From NCBI RefSeq assembly GCF_026262505.1, contig NC_067207.1, positions 18,630,082 through 18,694,081 on the forward strand: a stretch of DNA of 64,000 nucleotides, read 5' to 3'. The stretch comes from Trichomonas vaginalis G3. Lineage: Eukaryota > Parabasalia > Trichomonadida > Trichomonadidae. Every line of letters starts with the position of its first letter. Within the stretch, counting starts at the first letter, position 1. The notes beneath the pieces are model-generated. The model was not told the origin of the DNA, ran no database searches, and was given only the letters and a program-made list of their open reading frames with translations. The position numbers and the translations under genes were made by a program. Of this stretch, positions 26,916 to 37,543 are shown piece by piece.

Positions 26916-27773
26916 ATGCATAATGACAATTATGTTGGTAAGACTCAACTTATAGAATGGATGAATAAAACATTGGATTTAGAATACACTAAAGTCGAAG
27001 ACTGCGCTAATGGTGCAGCTTTTTGCCAAATAATAGATGCGATTTATCCCGGTACAGTTCCTATGGGTAGAGTAAATTTTAATGCCCAACTTCAGCATGA
27101 AAACTTCGAAAATTATAAAGTATTACAAGAAGTTTTTTCTAAAAACGGAATTAAACAATTTATTGATGTAGAAAATCTTTCTGCCGGCAAATATATGGCA
27201 GTTTTAGAGATGCTACAGTGGCTATATGGATTCTACGAAGCTAATAAACCAGATCAAGAGTACAATGCCAAAAGTAGACGCCATTCTAAAACCAGATCGA
27301 TCCCAAAGCCTTTACATAGGACAGGCCAATACCAAAGATCTACAGAATCTACAACTCGTTCAGGAGCTCCTCTTCCTCTGAAACCTACAGAATCTATAAC
27401 TCGCTCGGGGTATCCTCCTTCTCAAAAGAAGCCAAGAACACCTGCAAACGCTCCTAAACAAGAACCTCCGAAATCTGCCACCGACCCAGCTTCATCTCCA
27501 ACACAAGCACAAGCTCCTGCTGATCCTGCTGGTACTCCAATACAAGAAGCACATTGGAAGGCTCGTATTAAAGAATTAAAGACAGAATTGAAAGGTGCCA
27601 AAGAGGACTTAGAAGGAATGACAGAAGAAAGAGATTTCTACTATGACAAACTAAGAAGAGTCGAAGATTTCTGTCAACAACACGAAGATGTCGATTTAAT
27701 CCAAACAATTTTAGGAATTCTGTATGAAACTGATGAAGCACAAGGATTCCTTCCACCACAAGACGCCGAGTAA
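26916..27773 (+). CDS. EB1/MAPRE-family microtubule plus-end protein
   Basis: 285 codons. Residues 1-115 are an EB1-type calponin-homology domain (YVGKTQLIEWMNKTLDLEYT, ANGAAFCQIIDAIYPG, VNFNAQLQHENFENYKVLQ, MLQWLYGFYEANKP). A basic Pro/Ser/Thr linker with two ES(T/I)TRSG repeats follows. Residues about 215-275 are the EB1 dimer coiled coil and hydrophobic cap (EERDFYYDKLRRVEDFCQQH, DLIQTILGILYETDEAQGF). It should track growing microtubule ends and recruit partners. The C-terminus ends PPQDAE and lacks the EEY/F tail that binds CAP-Gly proteins in animals and fungi. The stop is TAA in TAAA, matching the poly(A) signal reported to overlap stops in trichomonads. Confidence 0.92.
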   Translation: MHNDNYVGKTQLIEWMNKTLDLEYTKVEDCANGAAFCQIIDAIYPGTVPMGRVNFNAQLQHENFENYKVLQEVFSKNGIKQFIDVENLSAGKYMAVLEMLQWLYGFYEANKPDQEYNAKSRRHSKTRSIPKPLHRTGQYQRSTESTTRSGAPLPLKPTESITRSGYPPSQKKPRTPANAPKQEPPKSATDPASSPTQAQAPADPAGTPIQEAHWKARIKELKTELKGAKEDLEGMTEERDFYYDKLRRVEDFCQQHEDVDLIQTILGILYETDEAQGFLPPQDAE

Positions 27774-27901
27774 ATATGTATTTTTTTTATCAAATGATTT
27801 CCAAAATTTCAAAATAAATTAAGACAATCCAAAATATAAATTCATTATATTCATCAATAAAGGCAAGAATATATGATTCTAATATAGCAAAATCTAATTC
27901 G

Positions 27902-27907
27902 TCACTT
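27902..27907 (+). promoter_or_regulatory. initiator-like element
   Basis: TCACTTTTCAATTTA precedes the ATG at 27924 by about 20 bases and closely matches the trichomonad initiator. Confidence 0.6.
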
Positions 27908-27923
27908 TTCAATTTATTATATC

Positions 27924-28478
27924 ATGGCTGAAGATACGTCGCTTTTTGAATTTCAAGATTCTGATATTATTATTTCGAAGAAGCATAAGAAAAGAAATGT
28001 TGTATTCATTGAAAATCCTGAACTAGATAGTCCATTGGATTTATCTGTTTCGAACTTTCAAAGCTTTATCGAAAATAAAAACGGGTCGATAGACAGAAAT
28101 TTACTTACGAGTTTGGCCCTGAAAATGGCCGAATCTTCATTAACAGATCCTCGAGATTTAAATCAAATTTATTATGATCTTAAAAATCAAGTGAAATTAG
28201 CGTATAACTACAGAAAAAATACAACAAAGGCATTTCAAGAATACAATCGTAAAATTTCCGAATTACAAAATTCGATAAATCAATTAGAAGAAGAAAAAAA
28301 GCGAAAATTTGAGAAGCAATCCAATATGATTCAAGAATTGGAGATGCAAAGTTCACCAAGGAAATCGGATATTATTGGAAATGTAGAAGATTATAAAATA
28401 GCTGTAGACGTATTATCGCAGGAAATATCTCGTGTTGGTAGCGAAGTTTTATACCTAGAAAGCCTCTTAGATGAATAA
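27924..28478 (+). CDS. coiled-coil protein, 184 aa, unknown
   Basis: The protein starts MAEDTSLFEFQDSDIIISKK, has a short helical domain (residues about 45-100) and a long coiled coil (about 105-150, KISELQNSINQLEEEKKRKF), then a second helix to the end. Base use matches the EB1 gene next to it. No family is recognised. Coiled-coil proteins of this size are often cytoskeletal or centriolar, but nothing shows that here. Confidence 0.7.
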   Translation: MAEDTSLFEFQDSDIIISKKHKKRNVVFIENPELDSPLDLSVSNFQSFIENKNGSIDRNLLTSLALKMAESSLTDPRDLNQIYYDLKNQVKLAYNYRKNTTKAFQEYNRKISELQNSINQLEEEKKRKFEKQSNMIQELEMQSSPRKSDIIGNVEDYKIAVDVLSQEISRVGSEVLYLESLLDE

Positions 28479-29363
28479 TTAATATCTTGCAAAATTACTA
28501 TGTTTTATCTGACAAAGAATCATAATTGGCGAATTCTTTTAATGAAAGCAATATTGCCTATAATATTGCTCTTTAGAATTTTACTATATTGTTTGAAATA
28601 AACCTCATTTATGTGGGAAAAGAAGCAACAAATCAACATTTTATATTATAGATGATAACATGCAACAAATTTGCATCCATTTTTTGCAAATTAGAGCCAG
28701 TTTTTAATTTTTATCAAATAATTTTTCATCTATAATCAATATTATTGAGGATCCTACCAAAACATAAGTTCTACAATGCAAATATTCTTTTAATTTTTGA
28801 AACTGCTGATTGAATGATAATATATATTGAAATAAAACTGGTTTTCGGATAGTTATCTTCAAAATTATTTAAATAGACCTGATATAAGATAAGGTTTATA
28901 CAGTTGCATCACCAAAAGGAATTCATAAAATAAAGATTTGCTAGGAAAAATTCGTTAACACATCTTAAATTTATTAAGGATGCATCTTTGTATCGAAACC
29001 AACTAGTTCATTTATCGTATATAATAGCTTTATTGAAAATATGAATATTGATAAATTGAAAGAAAAAATTGATATGAACTATCAATTGAATCTTTTTAAA
29101 GGAATTTTTATATATCATATATGATATTCAATCTTATTGTTCAGGAAAAGTTCTTTTTTTATTTTGTTTAGTATTGAATTTTTTACTGAATGAATTAATC
29201 TTTGATCTGTTATCATGAAATATAAGTGAACATATGAAATATAATTTTTGTGATACTTTTTGATTTATCATTTGAAAAAGATTAAATATGATTTATGAGA
29301 TAGTTAGACTCTTGAGAATATTTCAGATTTTAAAGTCTGTAGATATAATAATTCAATTTGAAT
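28479..29363. other. AT-rich intergenic region
   Basis: No gene, repeat or structured RNA is seen apart from scattered A/T runs. Confidence 0.7.
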
Positions 29364-29380
29364 AATACGAGGTTACAATT
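29364..29380. repeat. 17-bp target duplication, left copy
   Basis: AATACGAGGTTACAATT occurs here and again at 32911-32927, on the outer side of each terminal repeat of the transposon. It appears nowhere else I noticed in the window. Confidence 0.85.
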
Positions 29381-30166
29381 GTTATAGACCGAAAATAGAT
29401 TTTTTCGGTTTTCTCTTCAAATAATTGAAAGAATGATACTATTATAGGTTTATTATATTATATAGCATATAATCATGCTATAGCCGAAAATTATAAGTTT
29501 TGAGAAGATTGAATATAACACAAATAAATTTGAATGTAAGTTAAATTGCTTGTTGTTTTTAATAGCTATTTAATGAGAAATCCAATATTGCAAAATTCAA
29601 ATTGAATGATTGAAAGAACAGAAAAAGTCATTCTTTTCAATTTCGAATATGTTTCATTGTATTTATAATTATATGGCAAATAAGATATTTAAACTTGATT
29701 TTTGAAGGAAAATTCACAAAATTGAATAAATTCAAATAATTTTTATTCAAAAATAAACTAGTTATTTGAGTTTAATACTAATTATCTATTCAAACTACAA
29801 AGTTTGTAATTTAAAATATTTTGTGAGATCAGATTGAATTAATTCAAGGTTCTTTTCAATTAATATTAATGACCATATTACGCATTTTCGAACATTCTAA
29901 ACCAAATATATAAAAATGGGAGACGAATGTTAAATTTGCTAGACATGGGGGAGTTGTCTGCAAAGTTTTAGCTCTTATCTCTAACAAAAAATTAATTTTT
30001 AAAAAAATGACCGAATACGTTTCACAGCGAGAAAAAAATAAAAGGCAAGATAGAATTTTCTAGACATAAAGAAGTTGTTTACCGAGTTTTAGCTCTTATC
30101 TCTAACAAAAAATTAATTTTTAAAAAAATGACCGAATACGTTTCACAGCGAGAAAAAAATAAAACT
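29381..30166. repeat. left long terminal inverted repeat
   Basis: The repeat matches 31722-32910 in reverse. Its inner end has two subterminal units carrying GACCGAATACGTTTCACAGC. Confidence 0.85.
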
Positions 30167-30333
30167 TTACACTGATTTTAATTTTCATTTCCAGTCACTT
30201 TACTTATTTTTTTTTTATTTTTTTCATTTTAATTATAAATTTTTTCATAATACGTTTATTTACGTTACTATTTTCTTTATTCTTTTGAATTCCATACTAG
30301 ACACTTATAGAATATTTTGATTGTTAACGTACT

Positions 30334-30339
30334 TCATTA
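30334..30339 (+). promoter_or_regulatory. initiator-like element of the transposase
   Basis: TCATTA lies directly before the ATG at 30342 and fits the trichomonad initiator, so the transposase appears to use host-type transcription. Confidence 0.5.
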
Positions 30340-30341
30340 GA

Positions 30342-31313
30342 ATGAATCCTTACAAAGGGTATGTCGATCGAATTTACCTAATTGGTATTTCCAATCAGAT
30401 TGAAAAAGGTAAAATGACATGGGAAGAAGCTTGCACCCATGTTCCCATCGCCCCAACCCTTCAATCAAATGATTTCAAATATTTAGATGTTTCAAAATCT
30501 TTTTACAAAATCAATTTAGCTTACAGAATATCCATTGCCTAAAGGCAAGAAAGGTCGTAGGGTCAATCCCTACGACCAAATCAAAGCTCTTGCTGTGATA
30601 CATGACCACTGGGCCTTTCCCTGTGGTCAAACAAACAATGGAAACGTTTGAAATTACAACAAATTGATGTATCTTATAGAGAAGTACGCAGATACTTCAA
30701 AGAAAATCATTTCACCAAGACGCGATTAGAGCATGCCGGGCCAGAAACAGCAGTAAGATATTGGGCGCTTTCACCCAATCTTATCTGGCACGAAGATGTT
30801 CATTATTTTAGGGGTGTTCGTGGCCAGTATATTTATGGCATAATCGACGATTTTAGCCGCAAAGTCCTAGCGTGTATACAAATACCAGATATGCTGGCAG
30901 CGACGACAGCGAACGTTGCGGCTTCCGCCTTCATTGAATTTGGCGCCCCTTATTGTTTCTGGACCGACAACGGTTCAGAAAATAGGGGCGCCTTTCAAGA
31001 TCTACTTGATCTTTGGGGCGTCCAATGGCGGCATACCGACTCTCATTCTCCCTACCAAAATGGGAAGATTGAGAGATTCTGGCCGACATTGGAGCGCTGC
31101 CAAAGCATTCAGGCTATTCCTGCCTTTATTTGGGAGTACAATAATAACACACCGCATGAAGATCTCCCAATTAATCCATTAACTGGAACAAATTACACGC
31201 CAAATCAAATGTATCAGCTGAAACCGAAATACACAAATGCAGATACAGAAAGGTTGTGGCAAATATGGGATACAGATACAGGCATGACCGCTGTTGACAC
31301 ATTCACAGCGTAA
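30342..31313 (+). pseudogene. DD35E integrase-core transposase, frame-disrupted
   Basis: The N-terminal part (MNPYKGYVDRIYLIGISNQI, then EACTHVPIAP) is a likely helix-turn-helix. The middle (PKGKKGRRVNPYDQIKALAV) lies in another frame. The catalytic core is in the open frame to 31313: aspartates in HEDVHYF and FWTDNGSEN and a glutamate in QNGKIERFW, 35 residues apart for the last pair. It ends with a segment containing PLTGTNYTPNQMYQL. The reading frame shifts between about 30530 and 30560 and again near 30640, so this copy should not make full transposase. Confidence 0.85.
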
Positions 31314-31721
31314 TAATAAACATAATTTTTTAATTTCATTTTTAACAAGTTTTTTTAAATGTATGTAATGAATAATTCATTAGAATATGATAATGCACAT
31401 TGTAACAGAATAGAACAATCACCAAATTTTTTTTTGAAATTAAAAAATAAAAGTAAAAAGTATAAAGTAATCTAACCAAAAAAGATATTTAAAAGAATTT
31501 TGGAAAAAACAGAATAAGGATAATGATATTATTTTAGATACACAATCAATGTACTGAAGAATAATCAGGTAAAATGATGATATAAAATTAGATTATTTTA
31601 CAAGTAGCTAAAAGAATAAAACTATAATATAAAATAAATGAAGTTTAATGAAACAATAAAGGTTAAATAAATAATAAAGATTTTTATTTTATATCAGTAT
31701 TGAGAAGAAGTAACAGCTGAC

Positions 31722-32910
31722 ACTTGGTAGACAACTTCTTTATGTCTAGAAAATTCTATCTTGCCTTTTATTTTTTTCTCGCTGTGAAACGTATTCGGTC
31801 ATTTTTTTTAAAAATTAATTTTTTGTTAGAGATAAGAGCTAAAACTCGGTAAACAACTTCTTTATGTCTAGAAAATTCTATCTTGCCTTTTATTTTTTTC
31901 TCGCTGTGAAACGTATTCGGTCATTTTTTTAAAAATTAATTTTTTGTTAGAGATAAGAGCTAAAACTCGGTAAACAACTTCTTTATGTCTAGAAAATTCT
32001 ATCTTGCCTTTTATTTTTTTCTCGCTGTGAAACGTATTCGGTCATTTTTTTAAAAATTAATTTTTTTTGAGATAAGAGCTAAAACTCGGTAAACAACTTC
32101 TTTATGTCTAGAAAATTCTATCTTGCCTTTTATTTTTTTCTCGCTGTGAAACGTATTCGGTCATTTTTTTAAAAATTAATTTTTTGTTAGAGATAAGAGC
32201 TAAAACTCGGTAAACAACTTCTTTATGTCTAGAAAATTCTATCTTGCCTTTTATTTTTTTCTCGCTGTGAAACGTATTCGGTCATTTTTTTAAAAATTAA
32301 TTTTTTGTTAGAGATAAGAGCTAAAACTTTGCAGACAACTCCCCCATGTCTAGCAAATTTAACATTCGTCTCCCATTTTTATATATTTGGTTTAGAATGT
32401 TCGAAAATGCGTAATATGGTCATTAATATTAATTGAAAAGAACCTTGAATTAATTCAATCTGATCTCACAAAATATTTTAAATTACAAACTTTGTAGTTT
32501 GAATAGATAATTAGTATTAAACTCAAATAACTAGTTTATTTTGAATAAAAATTATTTGAATTTATTCAATTTTGTGAATTTTCCTTCAAAAATCAAGTTT
32601 AAATATCTTATTTGCCATATAATTATAAATACAATGAAACATATTCGAAATTGAAAAGAATGACTTTTTCTGTTCTTTCAATCATTCAATTTGAATTTTG
32701 CAATATTGGATTTCTCATTAAATAGCTATTAAAAACAACAAGCAATTTAACTTACATTCAAATTTATTTGTGTTATATTCAATCTTCTCAAAACTTATAA
32801 TTTTCGGCTATAGCATGATTATATGCTATATAATATAATAAACCTATAATAGTATCATTCTTTCAATTATTTGAAAAGAAAACCGAAAAAATCTATTTTC
32901 GGTCTATAAC
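31722..32910. repeat. right long terminal inverted repeat with expanded subterminal array
   Basis: Five units of 119-122 bp (TATGTCTAG at about 31741, 31863, 31984, 32103, 32224) and a terminal variant, compared with two on the left. The outer 560 bp is single-copy and matches the left arm. Confidence 0.85.
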
Positions 32911-33243
32911 AATACGAGGTTACAATTACATTTTTTTGCTATTTTGATAATATCATCATTTTGTATACCTCATAATATAATGACATTTAATACATTCAAA
33001 TTTTAGAATAGTCTATTTTAATGTTTCATTTTAATTTTTAAATTCCTTATATTATATCTGGCAATTTCTATCCAATAAATTTTTTTTCAATGTGTGTGTT
33101 TTGTTCGCATATTCAAAAATTCAATAAGATTCAATAAATTTCCATTATTTGATTTATTATCCAATGATATTAAATCACACATTATATTGAATTTTTTTGA
33201 TATAATAAAAATTCAATATCTTATTAATATTCAATTAAGCAAA

Positions 33244-33681
33244 ATGCTAGACATGACGTATGTGCAGGATATTCTTAGTACAAGGAAGATGAGAAAATTT
33301 CGATGTGTATCTCCACAAAATATGAAGGATCATGATGATATTTTGCAACGAATCAATCAGAATGGAATTAAGATGGATTTGGTCACAGCCATAATAGAAT
33401 CAAGCTATGGGGGCCACATAACCATAGAACCTCTTTTATCATTTGCTAACAAAATGGCTAAGAAGTATGGCCTGAACCTGGATAGACTTGCAAAACGAAA
33501 TCGATCAGCATTATTATGTTGGTACACAGAAAATTGGGCCACAATAAACACACATATTGCAGATATTAATCCATACAGAAAAGAAAAATTGATTCAAAAG
33601 CTAAAGGAATCAAAATCTCCGATACCAAATCAAGGAGATATCGATCCGTCGGATATTGGCCAACTATTGAACTATCATTAA
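33244..33681 (+). CDS. host hypothetical protein, about 145 aa
   Basis: The ATG at 33244 (MLDMTYVQDILSTRKMRKFR) is preferred to that at 33094, whose extension is Phe/Ile/Asn-rich like translated spacer. The core is helical: MDLVTAIIESSYGGHITIEP, then LSFANKMAKKYGLNLDRLAK and RNRSALLCWYTENWATI. It looks like a compact helical, perhaps DNA-binding, domain. I do not recognise its family. Its base use matches the host genes. Confidence 0.6.
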   Translation: MLDMTYVQDILSTRKMRKFRCVSPQNMKDHDDILQRINQNGIKMDLVTAIIESSYGGHITIEPLLSFANKMAKKYGLNLDRLAKRNRSALLCWYTENWATINTHIADINPYRKEKLIQKLKESKSPIPNQGDIDPSDIGQLLNYH

Positions 33682-34802
33682 ATGTTTTGTTTATGTTAAA
33701 ACTTTCATAGTTGTAAAGAATATGTTTGATATCAATTTCAAAATTTAATTTTTGAATAAACAATTAGTATATATAACATGACATTCAAAACATGGAAATA
33801 TGCATTTCGGTATTGATATTAAGAATCAATAATTTGAAAAAATAAAAAAAAATATAATATTTCAAAATTATAGGTATAAAAATCTATGGAATCATGTTAT
33901 TTAAATGTATTGGATTATGTCGTTATGAATTAATGGTTTGCTATTTGAAACAATCATAATTTTACAAAATGAAATTTGATAAAAAATTGTCACTGAGATT
34001 GAATAATTATGCTGGTATAATTAAATGACATCAAATTATATTGATTAATTGGCATTATTAATCATAATTAAATTATTTGTATTTATTTTGCTTTGATTTT
34101 GGGATTAAAATGAACGAACTGTTAATTAGATGAGTTGAATCGATGAAATACGTCAATGTTCTCAGGGTAACACCAAAAAATTCAATATTAATATGAAAGC
34201 TGAGTATTGAAATTTCAATCATCAAACTTGAAAAACCGGATTTTTTGAATTGGTTATTTTAAGATTGAATATATTTCAATATTGAATCCAATTATATCGT
34301 TTTGTGATTATATATTATAATAAAAATCATATAATTACCATTAATTTTAAAGTTATTGATTTTATCATTTCAATAATAATTACGAAAAATTGCACAATTT
34401 AGATATAAATTATATTCGGAAAATCTTTAATTGTGCAATTATCAATTTACAATTCCACACAAATATTGTTATCTTGTCAAAAATTGAAAAATCATTAAAG
34501 TAAAAATGATTGAAAACCATTACCTACAAAAATTCAATTCAAAAAACTTTTTTCGATGATAATAACAAAATTGAATGTCAGGAAATACTTTATTCAATTT
34601 TTGAAATTTACTTCAATATTTCTGAATTATTATCTACAGTTAGCAGTTCACTTTAATTCAATAGTTTGTTTAGAATTCAAATCATTCGAAGAATTCAATT
34701 TTCATATTTAATATTCTAATTATACTTATGAATTTATCATCAGTTTTCTTCAAATCTTCTTCTCAATTCGTTTTTTTACATTCTTTATTACTATTGTATC
34801 TG

Positions 34803-34805
<3 letters not shown>
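33682..34805. other. AT-rich intergenic region up to E2
   Basis: No gene is seen. TGATT at 34801-34805 is the left copy of the probable 5-bp target duplication of E2. Confidence 0.7.
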
Positions 34806-34838
<33 letters not shown>

Positions 34839-34959
34839 TAGTGGGGCTTCCAGGCACTTCGTGCCCTCTAGCCCCGAAGATGTTTAGTATAAATGAAGTT
34901 TTTATTCGGAAAATTGTTAGTCTTCTGGTGTGAATTCGGAGGACTCTTCTTCTTCCTCC
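34806..34959. repeat. left terminal repeat of E2
   Basis: A31 tract, GGTAGTGGGGCTTCC, inner hairpin GGCAC-TTC-GTGCC, then about 100 bp shared exactly with the right end. The inner hairpin differs from that at the right end but stays paired. Confidence 0.88.
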
Positions 34960-35096
34960 ATTGCTTCTGGGAAGAAGCCTTCTTCTGGGTCGAAAACATA
35001 TATATAAGTGTCGCTTTTCACAAATTATATATGTTTTCATGTTTTGTCACTTTTCTGTCACTTTTCGGGTAAAAACATTTTTATTATTATATATAA

Positions 35097-35912
35097 ATGA
35101 ATTTACAAAACCACCGTTACCGTTCTTTGGAAATAAGAGTAGATGTAAAGATATTATATTGAGAGAACTTAAGAAACTACCGAATGGTCTAACATTTGTA
35201 GATTTGTTCGGTGGAAGTTTCTATATATCCCATTTGTGCCATATAATATTCCCAGACTCAAAGATTATATGCAATGACTTCGACAACTATATGGACCGTC
35301 TCAAACATATTCCAGACACTAACAAAATATTGAAAGAGTTAAAAGAAAAGATACCTATAGGTAAGATGGAACGTATACCATTAGATAACAAAAATATTGT
35401 GAGAGAGGTTTTGAAAAAAGCAGAATATATAGACTGGAATAGTATATCTGCTAGACTATTATATAGTGGTTCTATAAGAGTTCATGACATTGAAACACTT
35501 ATGTCAAAAGTTTTATATCTTAACTATACAAATGTTTTCAAAGAGGACATAGAAAAATATATTGAGGTATAGAGTTTGTGAGATGTCATTGGACAGATTT
35601 GTATGAAAAATATAAAGACAAGGAAATGTTTTCTTTATAGTGGACCCGCCGTTCTATAACACATGGGATTTTCAATACCAAGTAGACTGGACTTTGAGAG
35701 ACTCTTTAGAAACTTTAGACGTTTTACATAACCATCCATGCTTTTACTTTACATCCGATAAAAGTGGTTTGGAAACCGTTATGAGATGGTTAGAGGACAT
35801 ACATGACTATGAGTTTATATATGACAAGATAGAATATGAGAGAGGACCTATAAACTGGAGAAAGTGTCACAATAAAGAAATTTTATTAGTAAGTAAATGT
35901 GGTTTGAAATAG
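35097..35912 (+). pseudogene. Dam-like (D12 class) adenine methyltransferase, E2 copy
   Basis: It starts with a PPLPFFGNKSRCKDI segment, has motif I FVDLFGGSFYIS and motif IV DPPFYNTWDF, and ends HNKEILLVSKCGLK. These are the marks of D12-class N6-adenine methyltransferases. It has no nested insertion, which fixes the boundaries of the one in E1. The copy looks broken about once or twice. Confidence 0.85.
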
Positions 35913-36028
35913 GACTACTTGTTTTAGGTTTTTTCCATTGTGTCATTTATTTATTTGACGTGGCAGAAAGATATAGAGAATATGAAGATGAACCAATGCC
36001 TGCAAATGTTCAGTATATGTACTCGTAA
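35897..36028 (+). CDS. conserved 43-aa membrane micro-protein, E2 copy
   Basis: The frame overlaps the methyltransferase end by 16 bp. It has the same peptide as 22321-22452 except for one K/R difference: one hydrophobic helix, then a charged tail. See the E1 copy. Confidence 0.6.
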   Translation: MWFEIGLLVLGFFHCVIYLFDVAERYREYEDEPMPANVQYMYS

Positions 36029-36051
36029 GAGATATTTTTATCTAATATTAA

Positions 36052-36414
36052 ATGGACGCACAGAACTTAGCGAATGCACAGCAACCTGGACAACCAAACC
36101 CAGAGAATATTCCAAATGAAGTTAGAATACAAACTGCAATGGCAAACTATGGTCAAGTGCCAACAGATGTACAAATGCAAACTGCCATGTCAAATGACGC
36201 TGCGTTAGGTTTGCCACCATGGTATGCAAATATGAGATGGAAAGAGTTTTATACAAACCCTGAAGTGGATATAAACAACTTTATGCAGATGACGCGAACA
36301 CAGGAGTTGACCCAGAATATGTTTTCTACCAGAGGAGAAACAGAATGTATGAGCTCCAGTTAAAGAATGCTATGGAACTCAACAGGAAACGTAAGAGACT
36401 AGGTGGACATTAGA
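36052..36414 (+). pseudogene. conserved Maverick protein, E2 copy of 21935-22297
   Basis: The protein begins MDAQNLANAQQPGQPNPENI, as in E1, with the same upstream GATATTTTTATCTAATATTA. Broken about once. Function unknown. Confidence 0.6.
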
Positions 36415-36431
36415 TTTTTACATATAGTAAA

Positions 36432-36674
36432 ATGGGTTTCTTCAGTAGTATTGGAAACTTCTTCAGAAGAGTTGGAAGAGGTATATGGAATGGAATAAAA
36501 TCTGTCGGAAGAGGAATTTGGAACGGAGTCAAAAATATTGGTAAAAGAGTAGGTCAGTTCGTTGGTATTATACCTAAAGACCCTGAACCAGAAGAACAAG
36601 CTCCTGTTATACAACAGCCTGAACCTGCACCACAGTCTAGTTGGCAACCAAATCCAACACCTCAACCGTATTAA
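36432..36674 (+). CDS. MG-start amphipathic protein (protein VI-like?), E2 copy
   Basis: 80 codons, nearly identical to 21674-21916, with two changes near the start (SS for SK, S for T). Both copies keep the MG start, the RGIWNG repeats and the PTPQPY tail. Confidence 0.6.
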   Translation: MGFFSSIGNFFRRVGRGIWNGIKSVGRGIWNGVKNIGKRVGQFVGIIPKDPEPEEQAPVIQQPEPAPQSSWQPNPTPQPY

Positions 36675-36678
36675 AAAG

Positions 36679-37525
36679 TTATATTTTTACCGTTCGATAG
36701 TAGTTGTATATGAAACTAAGTTCTAAGTAAAACGCATGGTATAATGGAATTATTCTTTTTCTTCCATCTGTAGTAAACCATACTTGAAAGTCTGAAATAC
36801 TTCCACTTGGTGGTTCGTATAACTTTGTAGGTTTTTTCGTAAAAATCATTTGCCAAGCATAAGAAAGAGTTTTGGGCGCCAGAAAATGAAGCATGAACAA
36901 TAATAGCAGCTGGTCGAAAACATCTTTAAATAAATATGGTTCATCTCTTGCATATCGACTGTAAATATTTGCTAAAGGAAGTTCGACTTTCTGATTTAAC
37001 ATTCTTTGCAAATAATACCATGACATTGCAGTGAATTCTGTATATATTTGTTCGTCTTTCTTTGGATTGTCTTCGTAGATTTGAAATGACACTTGTGAAT
37101 TTTGTTTGTCATATACAATTCTCACATAAAGTGTGCTCTCGGTATTTGCATATTCATCAGCATATTTTGCATAAACATGAATTTATTTTATCTTCTATAT
37201 TTTTTAACGCAGTCTGTAGAGAAGATGAAAGGTCAACTTGTATTAGCTCAATTTCTTCCCACATTTTCGTTCCCTTCAGATATATAATCTATATGAAACC
37301 TTACAATAAATGGAAAACTTTTATCTTCTACAGACACAAACTTCATTCTACGAAAGCCAATAGCTTTTGTGACAGATGGGTCTCTTAGCCATCTTAATGG
37401 GTAGTCAAAACGATAGCCTTCATGCTTTACGGTCTCTGTCTCAAACTTTTGACCGACATTAGTAAAAAGTTCATCTAATGTTTAGTTGTAGCAACTCTTG
37501 AATTTTCTTTTTCTATTGGAAGCAT
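36679..37525 (-). pseudogene. capsid-associated (penton-like?) gene region, E2 copy
   Basis: Homologous to 20820-21669, with the same convergent relation to the amphipathic protein gene. Broken in a few places. Confidence 0.5.
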
Positions 37526-37543
37526 ATTTTATCTAGAATAAAA
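37526..37543. promoter_or_regulatory. 18-bp divergent start spacer, E2 copy
   Basis: ATTTTATCTAGAATAAAA lies between opposite ATGs. It is the mirror of 20802-20819. Confidence 0.6.

Larger units (their letters stand above)
29381..32910 (+). mobile_element. IS481/IS3EU-type integrase-core DNA transposon with long terminal repeats
   Basis: A 3.5-kb element bounded by GTTATAGACCGAAAATAGAT and its inverse. The inverted repeats are long: about 790 bp on the left (29381-30166) and about 1.19 kb on the right (31722-32910). They differ mainly in the number of 119-122-bp subterminal units. The single gene encodes a DD35E integrase-core transposase resembling bacterial IS481-type enzymes. The 17-bp duplication is exact and the terminal repeats are nearly identical, so insertion was fairly recent. 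The transposase gene is no longer open from end to end. Confidence 0.85.

Noticed and set aside
33094-33243. N-terminal extension of the gene at 33244
   Set aside because: The extension is Phe/Ile/Asn-rich as expected from AT-rich spacer, and the shorter start gives a normal domain.
24249-34805. tRNA or other structured RNA genes in the host segment
   Set aside because: No cloverleaf with conserved TTCGANNC-type loop was found by eye.
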